Assembly (NCBI GenBank): GCA_018818365.1
Contig: JAHISH010000124.1
Coordinates: 1 to 5,074, forward strand
Direction: 5' to 3'
DNA: 5,074 nt
Origin: Candidatus Omnitrophota bacterium
GTDB taxonomy: Bacteria > Omnitrophota > Gorgyraeia > Gygaellales > Profunditerraquicolaceae
Shown here: piece by piece, positions 1 to 4,971 of the stretch
Layout: each line of letters opens with the position of its first letter
Numbering within the stretch: position 1 is the first letter of the stretch
Made by a program: the position numbers and the translations under genes
Notes under the pieces: model-generated
What the model was told of the DNA's origin: nothing
The model's input: the letters and a program-made list of their open reading frames with translations, nothing else
The model's database searches: none

Positions 1-1
1 C

Positions 2-103
2 CGAGGGTGCGCGCATACCGCGAATGAGTATGTGTCGATTGATAACGTATATAAAGGGGCACGGGCACTGGAGAAGTTTCTTACGCAGTATCGATTTTGT
101 TAA
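2..103 (+). CDS. C-terminal fragment of a probable M20-family metallopeptidase/deacylase (5' end outside the window)
   Basis: The frame is open from the window edge to TAA at 101-103, giving 33 residues. The fragment contains Ala-His-Thr-Ala-Asn-Glu-Tyr-Val-Ser-Ile-Asp-Asn, then an amphipathic helix (Val-Tyr-Lys-Gly-Ala-Arg-Ala-Leu-Glu-Lys-Phe-Leu). This matches the end of M20 dimetal hydrolases (the ArgE/DapE/carboxypeptidase G2/PepT-like group), where the His of an 'H-x-x-N/D-E' motif near the C-terminus is a metal ligand (here His at 14-16) and a final helix packs on the catalytic domain. Family members remove acyl groups or amino acids by Zn- or Co-dependent amide hydrolysis, usually in the cytosol. 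The substrate cannot be told from this tail. The gene ends 12 nt before the PAC2 start, so the two are probably co-transcribed. The call rests on a short motif only; the reading frame itself is firm because it runs directly into the next gene's ribosome-binding site. Confidence 0.72.
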   Translation, partial: RGCAHTANEYVSIDNVYKGARALEKFLTQYRFC

Positions 104-104
104 C

Positions 105-110
105 AAGGAG
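105..110 (+). promoter_or_regulatory. Shine-Dalgarno sequence deciding the PAC2 start
   Basis: AAGGAG lies 5 nt before ATG 116. An in-frame GTG at 110 would start inside this element, so ATG 116 is the better start. Confidence 0.8.
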
Positions 111-115
111 TGGCT

Positions 116-1126
116 ATGGAAGGAATTACCGTATTAAAACGTCCTCGAATGAAAAATCCTTGTCTTGTGGTCGCCTGGCCGGGGATGGGAGAGGTTGCGT
201 ATAAAGCAGCCACCTATATGGTAGATCAGCTTAAGGCAGAGGAGTTCGCGCGGATACTCCCGGAGGATTTCTTTTACCTGACCGGAAGCGATATACAAGA
301 AGGGGTGCTTACGGTTCCGGAGTTGCCGAAAAGCAGCTTCTATTACTGGCGTAATCCCCAGCTTAGGCGTAGCGCAGGCATCCCTTTTAGCCCCAAAAGC
401 GACGCGCGCGATCTCATTATTTTTGTCAGTAATGCGCAGCCCGATTTAGCCCGTGCCGATATCTATTCAAAAAGGATCCTGCAGGTTGCCAAGATGTTCG
501 GCGTAGATACCGTAATCAGCTTTGCATCAATGCCGCAGCCGATAGACCATACCCAAGAGTCAGGGGTATGGGGGGCTTCCACTTCTACGGAACTGAATAG
601 TACCTTGCGAAAGTTTAATTTCCGGATTTTAAACGAAGGCCAGATTAGCGGCATGAATGGGCTATTCTTAGGATTGGCAAAGAAAGAAGGCTTTAAGGGA
701 TTTTGCTTGCTCGGGGAAATCCCTCTTTATACTATCCAGATAGAAAATCCCCGAGCTGCACTTGCCGTGTTGGGTGCCTTTTCAAAGGTATTCAATATCC
801 GTTTTGATTTTTCGGCACTGGTAGAGCAGATTCATACCATGGAAGGGGAGATCAATAGAATGCTGGAGTACCTTAAACTTGGGGCACAAGGGCATAGTGG
901 TCCTATCGGGGAAGAAGAAATAGAACGGATTAAAAAAACCTTAAGCCAACTGACGAAATTGCCACATTCGGTCAAAGATAAGATCGACAAGCTATTTGAG
1001 TCGACCAAGGTCGATATCTCTAAGGCGCATGAACTGAAAGCGGAACTTGATAAGTGGAATGTCTATAAAGATTATGAAGATAAGTTTCTCGACTTGTTTA
1101 AAAGAAACAAAGGAAAAGGGAACTAA
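116..1126 (+). CDS. PAC2-family protein (proteasome-assembly-chaperone-like fold) with helical C-terminal extension
   Basis: The product is 336 residues from ATG 116. Residues about 16-38 (Cys-Leu-Val-Val-Ala-Trp-Pro-Gly-Met-Gly-Glu-Val-Ala, then a helix ending Tyr-Met-Val-Asp-Gln-Leu) match the PAC2-domain start, a beta strand followed by a 'PG-x-G-x-V' turn. Residues about 100-145 (Leu-Ile-Ile-Phe-Val-Ser-Asn-Ala-Gln-Pro, then Val-Ile-Ser-Phe-Ala-Ser-Met-Pro) and about 197-228 (Leu-Leu-Gly-Glu-Ile-Pro-Leu-Tyr-Thr-Ile-Gln-Ile-Glu-Asn-Pro-Arg-Ala-Ala) are the other conserved blocks. Residues about 230 to 336 are charged and predicted helical, with a coiled-coil-like stretch near 235-258 and a basic tail. 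In eukaryotes and archaea this fold assists proteasome assembly; the role of bacterial members is not established. No signal peptide or membrane segment is seen, so it is probably a cytosolic oligomer. Its stop overlaps the HAD start by one base (TAATG), implying translational coupling. Family assignment is good; function is unknown. Confidence 0.87.
   Translation: MEGITVLKRPRMKNPCLVVAWPGMGEVAYKAATYMVDQLKAEEFARILPEDFFYLTGSDIQEGVLTVPELPKSSFYYWRNPQLRRSAGIPFSPKSDARDLIIFVSNAQPDLARADIYSKRILQVAKMFGVDTVISFASMPQPIDHTQESGVWGASTSTELNSTLRKFNFRILNEGQISGMNGLFLGLAKKEGFKGFCLLGEIPLYTIQIENPRAALAVLGAFSKVFNIRFDFSALVEQIHTMEGEINRMLEYLKLGAQGHSGPIGEEEIERIKKTLSQLTKLPHSVKDKIDKLFESTKVDISKAHELKAELDKWNVYKDYEDKFLDLFKRNKGKGN
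1116..1120 (+). promoter_or_regulatory. Shine-Dalgarno sequence of the HAD gene
   Basis: AAGGG lies 5 nt before ATG 1126, inside the last codons of the PAC2 gene. It supports the overlapping TAATG junction as the real start. Confidence 0.6.
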
Positions 1127-1827
1127 TGAATAACCCGTCCCCGGGGAATATCGTTGAGAAGAATACAGGGGCTCTTCCCGCAGAATCATTGCGCATTAAG
1201 TCCTTCATCTTTGACCTGGGCAGAGTCTTGATTGATTTCGACCATCTGCGTGCCGCAGAGCGCATTGCGCGGTATACCGTTAAGACCCCAGAGCAGATCT
1301 ACCGGCTCTTTTTTGATTCAGCGCTTACCCAGGCGTTTGAAGAGGGGCGCCTTTCGCCCGAGGAGTTTTATGGCGAGGTAAAAAAAGCCCTTGCTATTGA
1401 TATCGACTATCAGAGTTTTGTCTCTCTGTGGAATGAAATATTTTTTTTGAGCGAGAAAAATCTGCAGGTCTATCAAATCGCTACTTCTCTTATGTCGCGT
1501 TACCAGGTACTCATTCTTTCGAATATTAATATCCTGCACCTTGAATACATTAAAAAGATATTCCCCGTCTTTAGTGCCTTTTCGCATTTCCTTGCCTCTT
1601 GCGAATTAGGGATAATAAAACCTAATCCGGCTATCTATAGAAAAGCCCTTCGCATTTTACAGACATCCCCCGCAGAAACCTTCTATACCGATGATCGTAT
1701 CGAATTGGTGGCTAGTGCCCGTGAATTAGGGATGCATGGTTTTTTGTTTGAGTCGGTAGAAACGCTTAAGAGCGATTTGGCAGCATGCGCAATCGATGTT
1801 TTTGAAACAAGGCGTCCCCATGGGTAA
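1126..1827 (+). CDS. HAD-superfamily hydrolase, YihX-like subfamily (probable sugar- or metabolite-phosphate phosphatase)
   Basis: The product is 233 residues. Motif I is Phe-Ile-Phe-Asp-Leu-Gly-Arg-Val-Leu-Ile-Asp-Phe-Asp, with nucleophile Asp30. Motif II is Ile-Leu-Ser-Asn-Ile-Asn (Ser132). Motif III is Lys165 in Ile-Ile-Lys-Pro-Asn-Pro. Motif IV is Tyr-Thr-Asp-Asp (Asp189, Asp190), the Mg ligands. The cap is the all-helical type between motifs I and II (about 40-115), with the 'F-E-x-G-x-(L/I)-S-x-E-x-F' signature at 71-81. This resembles E. coli YihX (alpha-glucose-1-phosphate phosphatase) and related proteins. Gly32 replaces the usual general-acid Asp two residues after the nucleophile, as in YihX-type 'FDLGNV' proteins, so this need not mean inactivity. 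There is a 24-residue polar N-terminal extension before the fold; a TTG at codon 22 could be an alternative start but has no ribosome-binding site. The gene overlaps both neighbours. The fold is secure; the substrate is not predictable. Confidence 0.9.
   Translation: MNNPSPGNIVEKNTGALPAESLRIKSFIFDLGRVLIDFDHLRAAERIARYTVKTPEQIYRLFFDSALTQAFEEGRLSPEEFYGEVKKALAIDIDYQSFVSLWNEIFFLSEKNLQVYQIATSLMSRYQVLILSNINILHLEYIKKIFPVFSAFSHFLASCELGIIKPNPAIYRKALRILQTSPAETFYTDDRIELVASARELGMHGFLFESVETLKSDLAACAIDVFETRRPHG
1808..1812 (+). promoter_or_regulatory. Probable Shine-Dalgarno sequence of hypE
   Basis: CAAGG lies 7 nt before ATG 1820. The upstream in-frame ATG 1796 has no such element. This favours 1820 as the hypE start, embedded in the end of the HAD gene. 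Confidence 0.55.
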
Positions 1828-2821
1828 AATCCTCCTGGCCCACGGTAGCGGCGGAAAACTCACCCACGAACTGATCAAGGAAGTATTTCATAAGAGATTC
1901 TCCAACCCGGTTCTGGCCGAGTATACTGATAGTGCGATCCTTGATTATAAAGAGCCGCTTGCGTTTACCACCGATTCCTTTGTGGTGAATCCTTTGTTTT
2001 TCCCGGGAGGAGATATCGGTACGCTTGCAGTCTGCGGGACAATCAATGATTTGACGATGGTAGGCGCAGAGGCGCAGTATTTGGCGCTTTCCATGATTAT
2101 AGAAGAGGGGACAGATATTTCCCTGATAGAGAGAATTGCTACTTCGATCGCCTCCGTAGCCCGCATAAATAAAGTACGCGTGGTTACCGGAGACACGAAA
2201 GTGGTGGAAAAAGGCGCCTGCGACAAAGTGTTTATCAATACTTCGGGAGTCGGAGTGCTTGTCGCCAAGAAAAAGCCTTCGGTAAAGAATATCCGTTGCG
2301 GCGATAAGATACTTCTTACCGGGTGTCTGGCCAACCATGGATTAGCCGTTTTATCCGCGCGGCAGGGATTAGGATTAAAAGGAGAGATTAAAAGCGATTG
2401 CGCAGCGTTACAGGGGCTACTTCTTCCTCTTTTAAAGAAGACGGATGCGGTTCGCTTCCTGCGGGACCCTACTCGGGGGGGCGCGGCGACAACGCTCAAC
2501 GAGGTTGCGGAATCGACAGGCCTTGCGCTGAACATTCGGGAAGACGCGTTGCCGATCGCCTCCAAGGTAAGAGCGGCGACGGAACTATTCGGGATAGACC
2601 CTTTGTATATCGCCAATGAAGGGATTGCGCTTCTTATCGTCGCGCAAGAAAGCGAACCAGAGGCCTTGCGTTTCTTAAGGCAACATCCCTTAGGCCGGCG
2701 TGCGTGTAGTATCGGAACTGTTTCTAAAGAGCCGAAATCAAAAGTAATTCTTGAGACTTCCTTGGGAACAAAGCGAATTGTGGAAATGTTGTCCCATGAT
2801 ATGCTTCCGCGTATCTGTTAA
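1820..2821 (+). CDS. hypE: HypE, carbamoyl dehydratase for [NiFe]-hydrogenase cyanide ligand synthesis
   Basis: The product is 333 residues from ATG 1820, the usual HypE length. It has the PurM/SelD/ThiL-like two-domain fold. The N-terminal Leu-Ala-His-Gly-Ser-Gly-Gly-Lys is at about 6-13, and Thr-Thr-Asp-Ser-Phe-Val-Val at about 50-56. Cys-Gly-Thr-Ile-Asn-Asp-Leu-Thr-Met-Val-Gly-Ala (about 72-83) and Val-Thr-Gly-Asp-Thr-Lys-Val-Val (about 122-129) are ATP- and Mg-binding blocks. Arg-Asp-Pro-Thr-Arg-Gly-Gly is at about 215-221. The chain ends Leu-Pro-Arg-Ile-Cys, so Cys333 is the terminal thiol. In the known pathway HypF carbamoylates this Cys, HypE dehydrates it to a thiocyanate using ATP, and the cyanide passes to iron on the HypC-HypD complex in the cytosol. 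The C-terminal Cys excludes ThiL, SelD and PurM. ATG 1820 is preferred over 1796 because HypE proteins usually begin just before the AHGSGG motif and because of its ribosome-binding site. The gene overlaps the HAD gene by 8 nt. No hypA, B, C, D or F is in the window; they may lie upstream or elsewhere. Confidence 0.97.
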   Translation: MGKILLAHGSGGKLTHELIKEVFHKRFSNPVLAEYTDSAILDYKEPLAFTTDSFVVNPLFFPGGDIGTLAVCGTINDLTMVGAEAQYLALSMIIEEGTDISLIERIATSIASVARINKVRVVTGDTKVVEKGACDKVFINTSGVGVLVAKKKPSVKNIRCGDKILLTGCLANHGLAVLSARQGLGLKGEIKSDCAALQGLLLPLLKKTDAVRFLRDPTRGGAATTLNEVAESTGLALNIREDALPIASKVRAATELFGIDPLYIANEGIALLIVAQESEPEALRFLRQHPLGRRACSIGTVSKEPKSKVILETSLGTKRIVEMLSHDMLPRIC

Positions 2822-2833
2822 TGGCAAAAATAC

Positions 2834-2862
2834 TTGACAATGAATTCATATTGTGATAAAAA
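2834..2862 (+). promoter_or_regulatory. Predicted sigma-70-type promoter
   Basis: A perfect -35 TTGACA (2834-2839) is followed by a 17-nt spacer and a -10-like TAAAAA (2857-2862), preceded by TGA as in extended -10 elements. It begins 12 nt after the hypE stop in an AT-rich gap. Transcription would start near 2869 and run through the hairpin at 2933-2962 toward the ligase genes. The -10 matches the consensus at only 4 of 6 positions. Predicted by eye. Confidence 0.6.
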
Positions 2863-2868
2863 ATAAAG

Positions 2869-2970
2869 CAGAAGGAAAGTAAAAAACTCTTGGAGGTTAT
2901 ACAAGTCACATTGAAAACATAACGGGAAGGTGAGGGCTCTTGTAAGAGGAATAAAGAGCCCTTTATTTTT
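2869..2970 (+). ncRNA. Candidate short RNA or regulatory leader between promoter and terminator
   Basis: If the promoter at 2834-2862 and the hairpin at 2933-2962 are both active, they define a transcript of about 100 nt. It contains GGAGG (2892-2896) that is not followed by a usable reading frame. A possible short stem pairs GTTAT (2896-2900) with ATAAC (2919-2923). I recognise no known riboswitch class, T-box or protein-binding leader. The 5' end is estimated from the promoter only. It may equally be an untranslated leader of the ligase mRNA. Confidence 0.3.
2933..2970 (+). terminator. Intrinsic terminator (or attenuator) hairpin between hypE and the ligase operon
   Basis: AGGGCTCTT (2933-2941) pairs perfectly with AAGAGCCCT (2954-2962) around a 12-nt loop, giving a 9-bp stem followed by TTATTTTT (2963-2970). 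This is a classical Rho-independent layout. A smaller hairpin, CTCT-TGTA-AGAG (2937-2948), uses part of the left arm and could compete with the long stem. The hairpin sits 111 nt after the hypE stop and 16 nt before the next ATG. It could end the hypE operon, end a short RNA from the promoter at 2834, or act as a conditional stop for the ligase operon. Confidence 0.8.
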
Positions 2971-2978
2971 GTTATTTT

Positions 2979-3968
2979 ATGAAAACCGTCGGCCTGACCT
3001 ACGATTTAAAGACAGATTATGAATTCCAGGAGGGAGATCCTCCGGATGCAAATGCAGAATTTGACCATCCCTCCACCATAGATGTGATTGCCGATGCGAT
3101 TGAAACGCAAGGATTCAAGGTGAAGCGTATCGGCAACGTTTCTTGCCTACTTGAGAAAATCGGCAATCTTGATGTCGATATCGTCTTTAATATTTCCGAA
3201 GGGGTAAAAGGAAGAAACAGGGAATCGCAGGTGCCGATTATCCTGGAAATGGCGGGGATCCCTTTTGTGGGGGCGGATGCGCTTACTCTAGGGATAACCC
3301 TTGATAAGGTGATGGCAAAAAAAATATTTATCGCGGAAAAAATCTCTACCCCGAAGTTTTTTGAAGTCAAACATGTCGAAGAGTTAATCAATGCCGACCA
3401 TTGCAAATTCCCTCTTATCGTCAAGCCACGTTTTGAAGGTTCGTCAAAGGGCCTGAGTGAAGATTCCCGTGTCGCCAATAAAGAAAGCCTAAAAAGACAG
3501 GTTGAATATGTCATAACGACGTACCGGCAGCCTGCGCTGGTAGAAGAATTTATTTCGGGGCAGGAGTTTACCGTGGCTATCGTGGGCAATGACCCTCCCG
3601 TTGCGCTGCCGGTAGTGCAGATAAAAATTGACGGAAGGCTGAATCTTAAACAAAAATTTTATACCTTTGCGCGTATTACTTCCGATCGCCTCGAGTACAT
3701 CTGCCCGGCGAAGATTTCACAAGAGTTAAAAGAAAAGATTATGAATCTGGCCATTCAGACCTATGAATCGGTGGAGTGTCGTGATTTCGGAAGGGTAGAT
3801 TTTAGGGTCGACAGCGAGGGCAGACCGTACGTCTTAGAGATTAACCCCCTTCCTTCTTTGTCGACGGAGGATGTCTTCCCTCTGGCGGCCAAGGCCATCG
3901 GCTCTTCGTACGAAGAGATGATGGGAAAGATATTGCGGGTTGCACTTGCAAGGCACAATCTAAATTAG
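2979..3968 (+). CDS. ATP-grasp ligase, D-alanine-D-alanine ligase-like (first of a tandem pair)
   Basis: The product is 329 residues, close to the Ddl family length of about 300-350. The N-terminal pre-ATP-grasp domain (1-100) carries Val-Phe-Asn-Ile-Ser-Glu-Gly (69-75) and Gly-Arg-Asn-Arg-Glu (78-82), then Gly-Ile-Pro-Phe-Val-Gly-Ala-Asp, and Leu-Asp-Lys at 108-110. The ATP-grasp core has Ile-Val-Lys-Pro (Lys149), the loop Glu-Gly-Ser-Ser-Lys-Gly (153-158), Val-Glu-Glu-Phe (188-191), Cys-Pro-Ala (242-244), and probable Mg ligands Asp274, Glu287 and Asn289. Such enzymes form an acyl-phosphate with ATP and join it to an amine in the cytosol. The N-terminal Ddl signature 'E-x-E-V-S' and the Ser after the EIN motif are not recognisable, so the substrates probably differ from two D-alanines. 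ATG 2979 is certain: an in-frame TAA lies at 2952 with no other start between, and the paralogue begins alike. No Shine-Dalgarno sequence precedes it. Confidence 0.9.
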   Translation: MKTVGLTYDLKTDYEFQEGDPPDANAEFDHPSTIDVIADAIETQGFKVKRIGNVSCLLEKIGNLDVDIVFNISEGVKGRNRESQVPIILEMAGIPFVGADALTLGITLDKVMAKKIFIAEKISTPKFFEVKHVEELINADHCKFPLIVKPRFEGSSKGLSEDSRVANKESLKRQVEYVITTYRQPALVEEFISGQEFTVAIVGNDPPVALPVVQIKIDGRLNLKQKFYTFARITSDRLEYICPAKISQELKEKIMNLAIQTYESVECRDFGRVDFRVDSEGRPYVLEINPLPSLSTEDVFPLAAKAIGSSYEEMMGKILRVALARHNLN

Positions 3969-3969
3969 G

Positions 3970-4971
3970 ATGAAGATTGCCTTAACCTACAATCTGAAAA
4001 AAAAAGATTCGACGAAGCCCGCAGATTATTTTTCCGAATGCGACTCTCAGGAAACGGTCAATGCCATTATTTCCGCGTTACAGTCAAAAGGCCATAGCGT
4101 CGAGGCCGTGGATGTAGAGCCCCCGCAAGTCTTCTCCTATTTTCGTCAAAACCGCGTGGATATGGTCTTTAATATCGCGGAAGGAAAGCGTGGCAGATTC
4201 CGCGAATCGGAGATTCCCGCGATACTTGATTACTTGGATATCCCCTATACCGGTTCCAATACTTTCTCTCTGGCATTAGCGCTGAATAAAACACTTACTA
4301 AGAAGATCCTTAAGGCAGAAAGTATTCCTACTCCTGATTTTCAGCTTTTTGAGACGGGGAACGAACAAGTCGATCCTACTTTGCGCTTTCCTTTGATTGT
4401 AAAGCCGAACTGTGAAGGCTCCGCAAAAGGAATTAGTTCTTCCAATGTGGTTCATGAAGAAGAGGCGCTCTACAAAAAGGTAAGAGAGATCATTGTTATG
4501 TACCATCAGGCGGCGCTGGTCGAAGAGTTTATTGAAGGCAAGGAATTAACCATTGGGATTCTGGAGAACGGCAAGACGACCATTTTGCCCATTCTTGAAA
4601 TCGATTTCGCTGATTGTGTTGCCAGCGGTGAGTATTTTTATTCCTGGAGGATGAAGGAGTTCCAAGGGAATAAAGAGATGGGGCTGCTTCCTACCTTTCA
4701 CTGCCCCGCGCGCCTAGACAAACATACCGAATCTTTGGTGAAGCAGACTGCCTTACGCACCCATCATGCCGTAGGGTGTTTCGATATTTCGCGTACGGAT
4801 ATTCGTTTAAGCAAAGATAATATCCCCTATGTACTGGAGATCAATCTTCTGCCTGGGCTTAATCCCCGGGAATCTAATTTCCCGATTATGGCCTATGCGG
4901 CGGGAATGCGATACGAAGACCTTATTGAAGCGATTGTGATGAGCGCGATGAAGCGCAGAAAGGGGCTTTAA
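3970..4971 (+). CDS. ATP-grasp ligase, D-alanine-D-alanine ligase-like (second of a tandem pair)
   Basis: The product is 333 residues and alignable end to end with the preceding ligase. Both begin Met-Lys-(Thr/Ile)-x-x-Leu-Thr-Tyr-(Asp/Asn)-Leu-Lys. Conserved blocks are Val-Phe-Asn-Ile-Ala-Glu-Gly (66-72), Gly-Arg-Phe-Arg-Glu-Ser (75-80), Ile-Pro-Tyr-Thr-Gly-Ser, Ile-Val-Lys-Pro (Lys145), Glu-Gly-Ser-Ala-Lys-Gly (149-154), Val-Glu-Glu-Phe (184-187) and Cys-Pro-Ala (245-247). Probable Mg ligands are Asp277, Glu290 and Asn292. Differences from its partner include Leu-Asn-Lys for Leu-Asp-Lys at 105-107 and a longer, aromatic-rich loop at about 216-245 (Tyr-Phe-Tyr-Ser-Trp), over the region that contacts nucleotide and substrate in Ddl. 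There is also one extra residue after the EIN motif. These changes suggest a different substrate or successive couplings in one pathway. The start is 2 nt past the previous stop codon's last base and has no strong ribosome-binding site, so translation is probably coupled. Exact activity unknown. Confidence 0.9.
   Translation: MKIALTYNLKKKDSTKPADYFSECDSQETVNAIISALQSKGHSVEAVDVEPPQVFSYFRQNRVDMVFNIAEGKRGRFRESEIPAILDYLDIPYTGSNTFSLALALNKTLTKKILKAESIPTPDFQLFETGNEQVDPTLRFPLIVKPNCEGSAKGISSSNVVHEEEALYKKVREIIVMYHQAALVEEFIEGKELTIGILENGKTTILPILEIDFADCVASGEYFYSWRMKEFQGNKEMGLLPTFHCPARLDKHTESLVKQTALRTHHAVGCFDISRTDIRLSKDNIPYVLEINLLPGLNPRESNFPIMAYAAGMRYEDLIEAIVMSAMKRRKGL
4960..4965 (+). promoter_or_regulatory. 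Shine-Dalgarno sequence of the GTG-initiated downstream gene
   Basis: AAGGGG lies 6 nt before GTG 4972, at the end of the second ligase gene. It is the main support for the GTG start. Confidence 0.6.

Noticed and set aside
110..115. In-frame GTG start for the PAC2 gene at 110
   Set aside because: The GTG begins on the last base of the AAGGAG ribosome-binding site; ATG 116 is correctly spaced from it.
1796..1819. Upstream ATG start for hypE at 1796
   Set aside because: It has no ribosome-binding site and adds eight residues not typical of HypE; ATG 1820 places the AHGSGGK motif at the usual distance from the N-terminus.
1945..2616. Long antisense open frame (223 codons) opposite hypE
   Set aside because: It lies wholly inside hypE, has low-complexity Ser/Ala/Thr-rich composition and no recognisable motif; it is a shadow of the coding strand. 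The same holds for the antisense frames at 1766-2338 and 3017-3589.
2398..2619. Sense-strand open frame of 73 codons inside hypE
   Set aside because: It is out of frame with a certain gene, with Gly/Arg/Ser-rich composition and no domain.
2821..2856. Eleven-codon frame starting on the hypE TAATG (Met-Ala-Lys-Ile-Leu-Asp-Asn-Glu-Phe-Ile-Leu)
   Set aside because: It has the overlapping-start look of the upstream genes but overlaps the predicted promoter, has no ribosome-binding site and is too short to judge; probably chance.
2892..2922. GGAGG followed by TTG-AAA-ACA-TAA as a leader peptide
   Set aside because: The TTG is 14 nt from GGAGG and the frame has only three codons; not a convincing peptide.
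2930..3022. Thirty-codon GTG frame running through the hairpin into the first ligase
   Set aside because: Its purine-rich GGGAAGG abuts the GTG too closely, it would read through the terminator stem, and it ends about 40 nt past the ligase ATG, so it does not explain ligase translation.
2979..4971. Annotating either ligase as housekeeping ddl or as murein D-Ala-D-Ala ligase
   Set aside because: The fold fits but the Ddl substrate-binding signatures are altered and there are two copies outside any cell-wall gene context, so no gene symbol is given.
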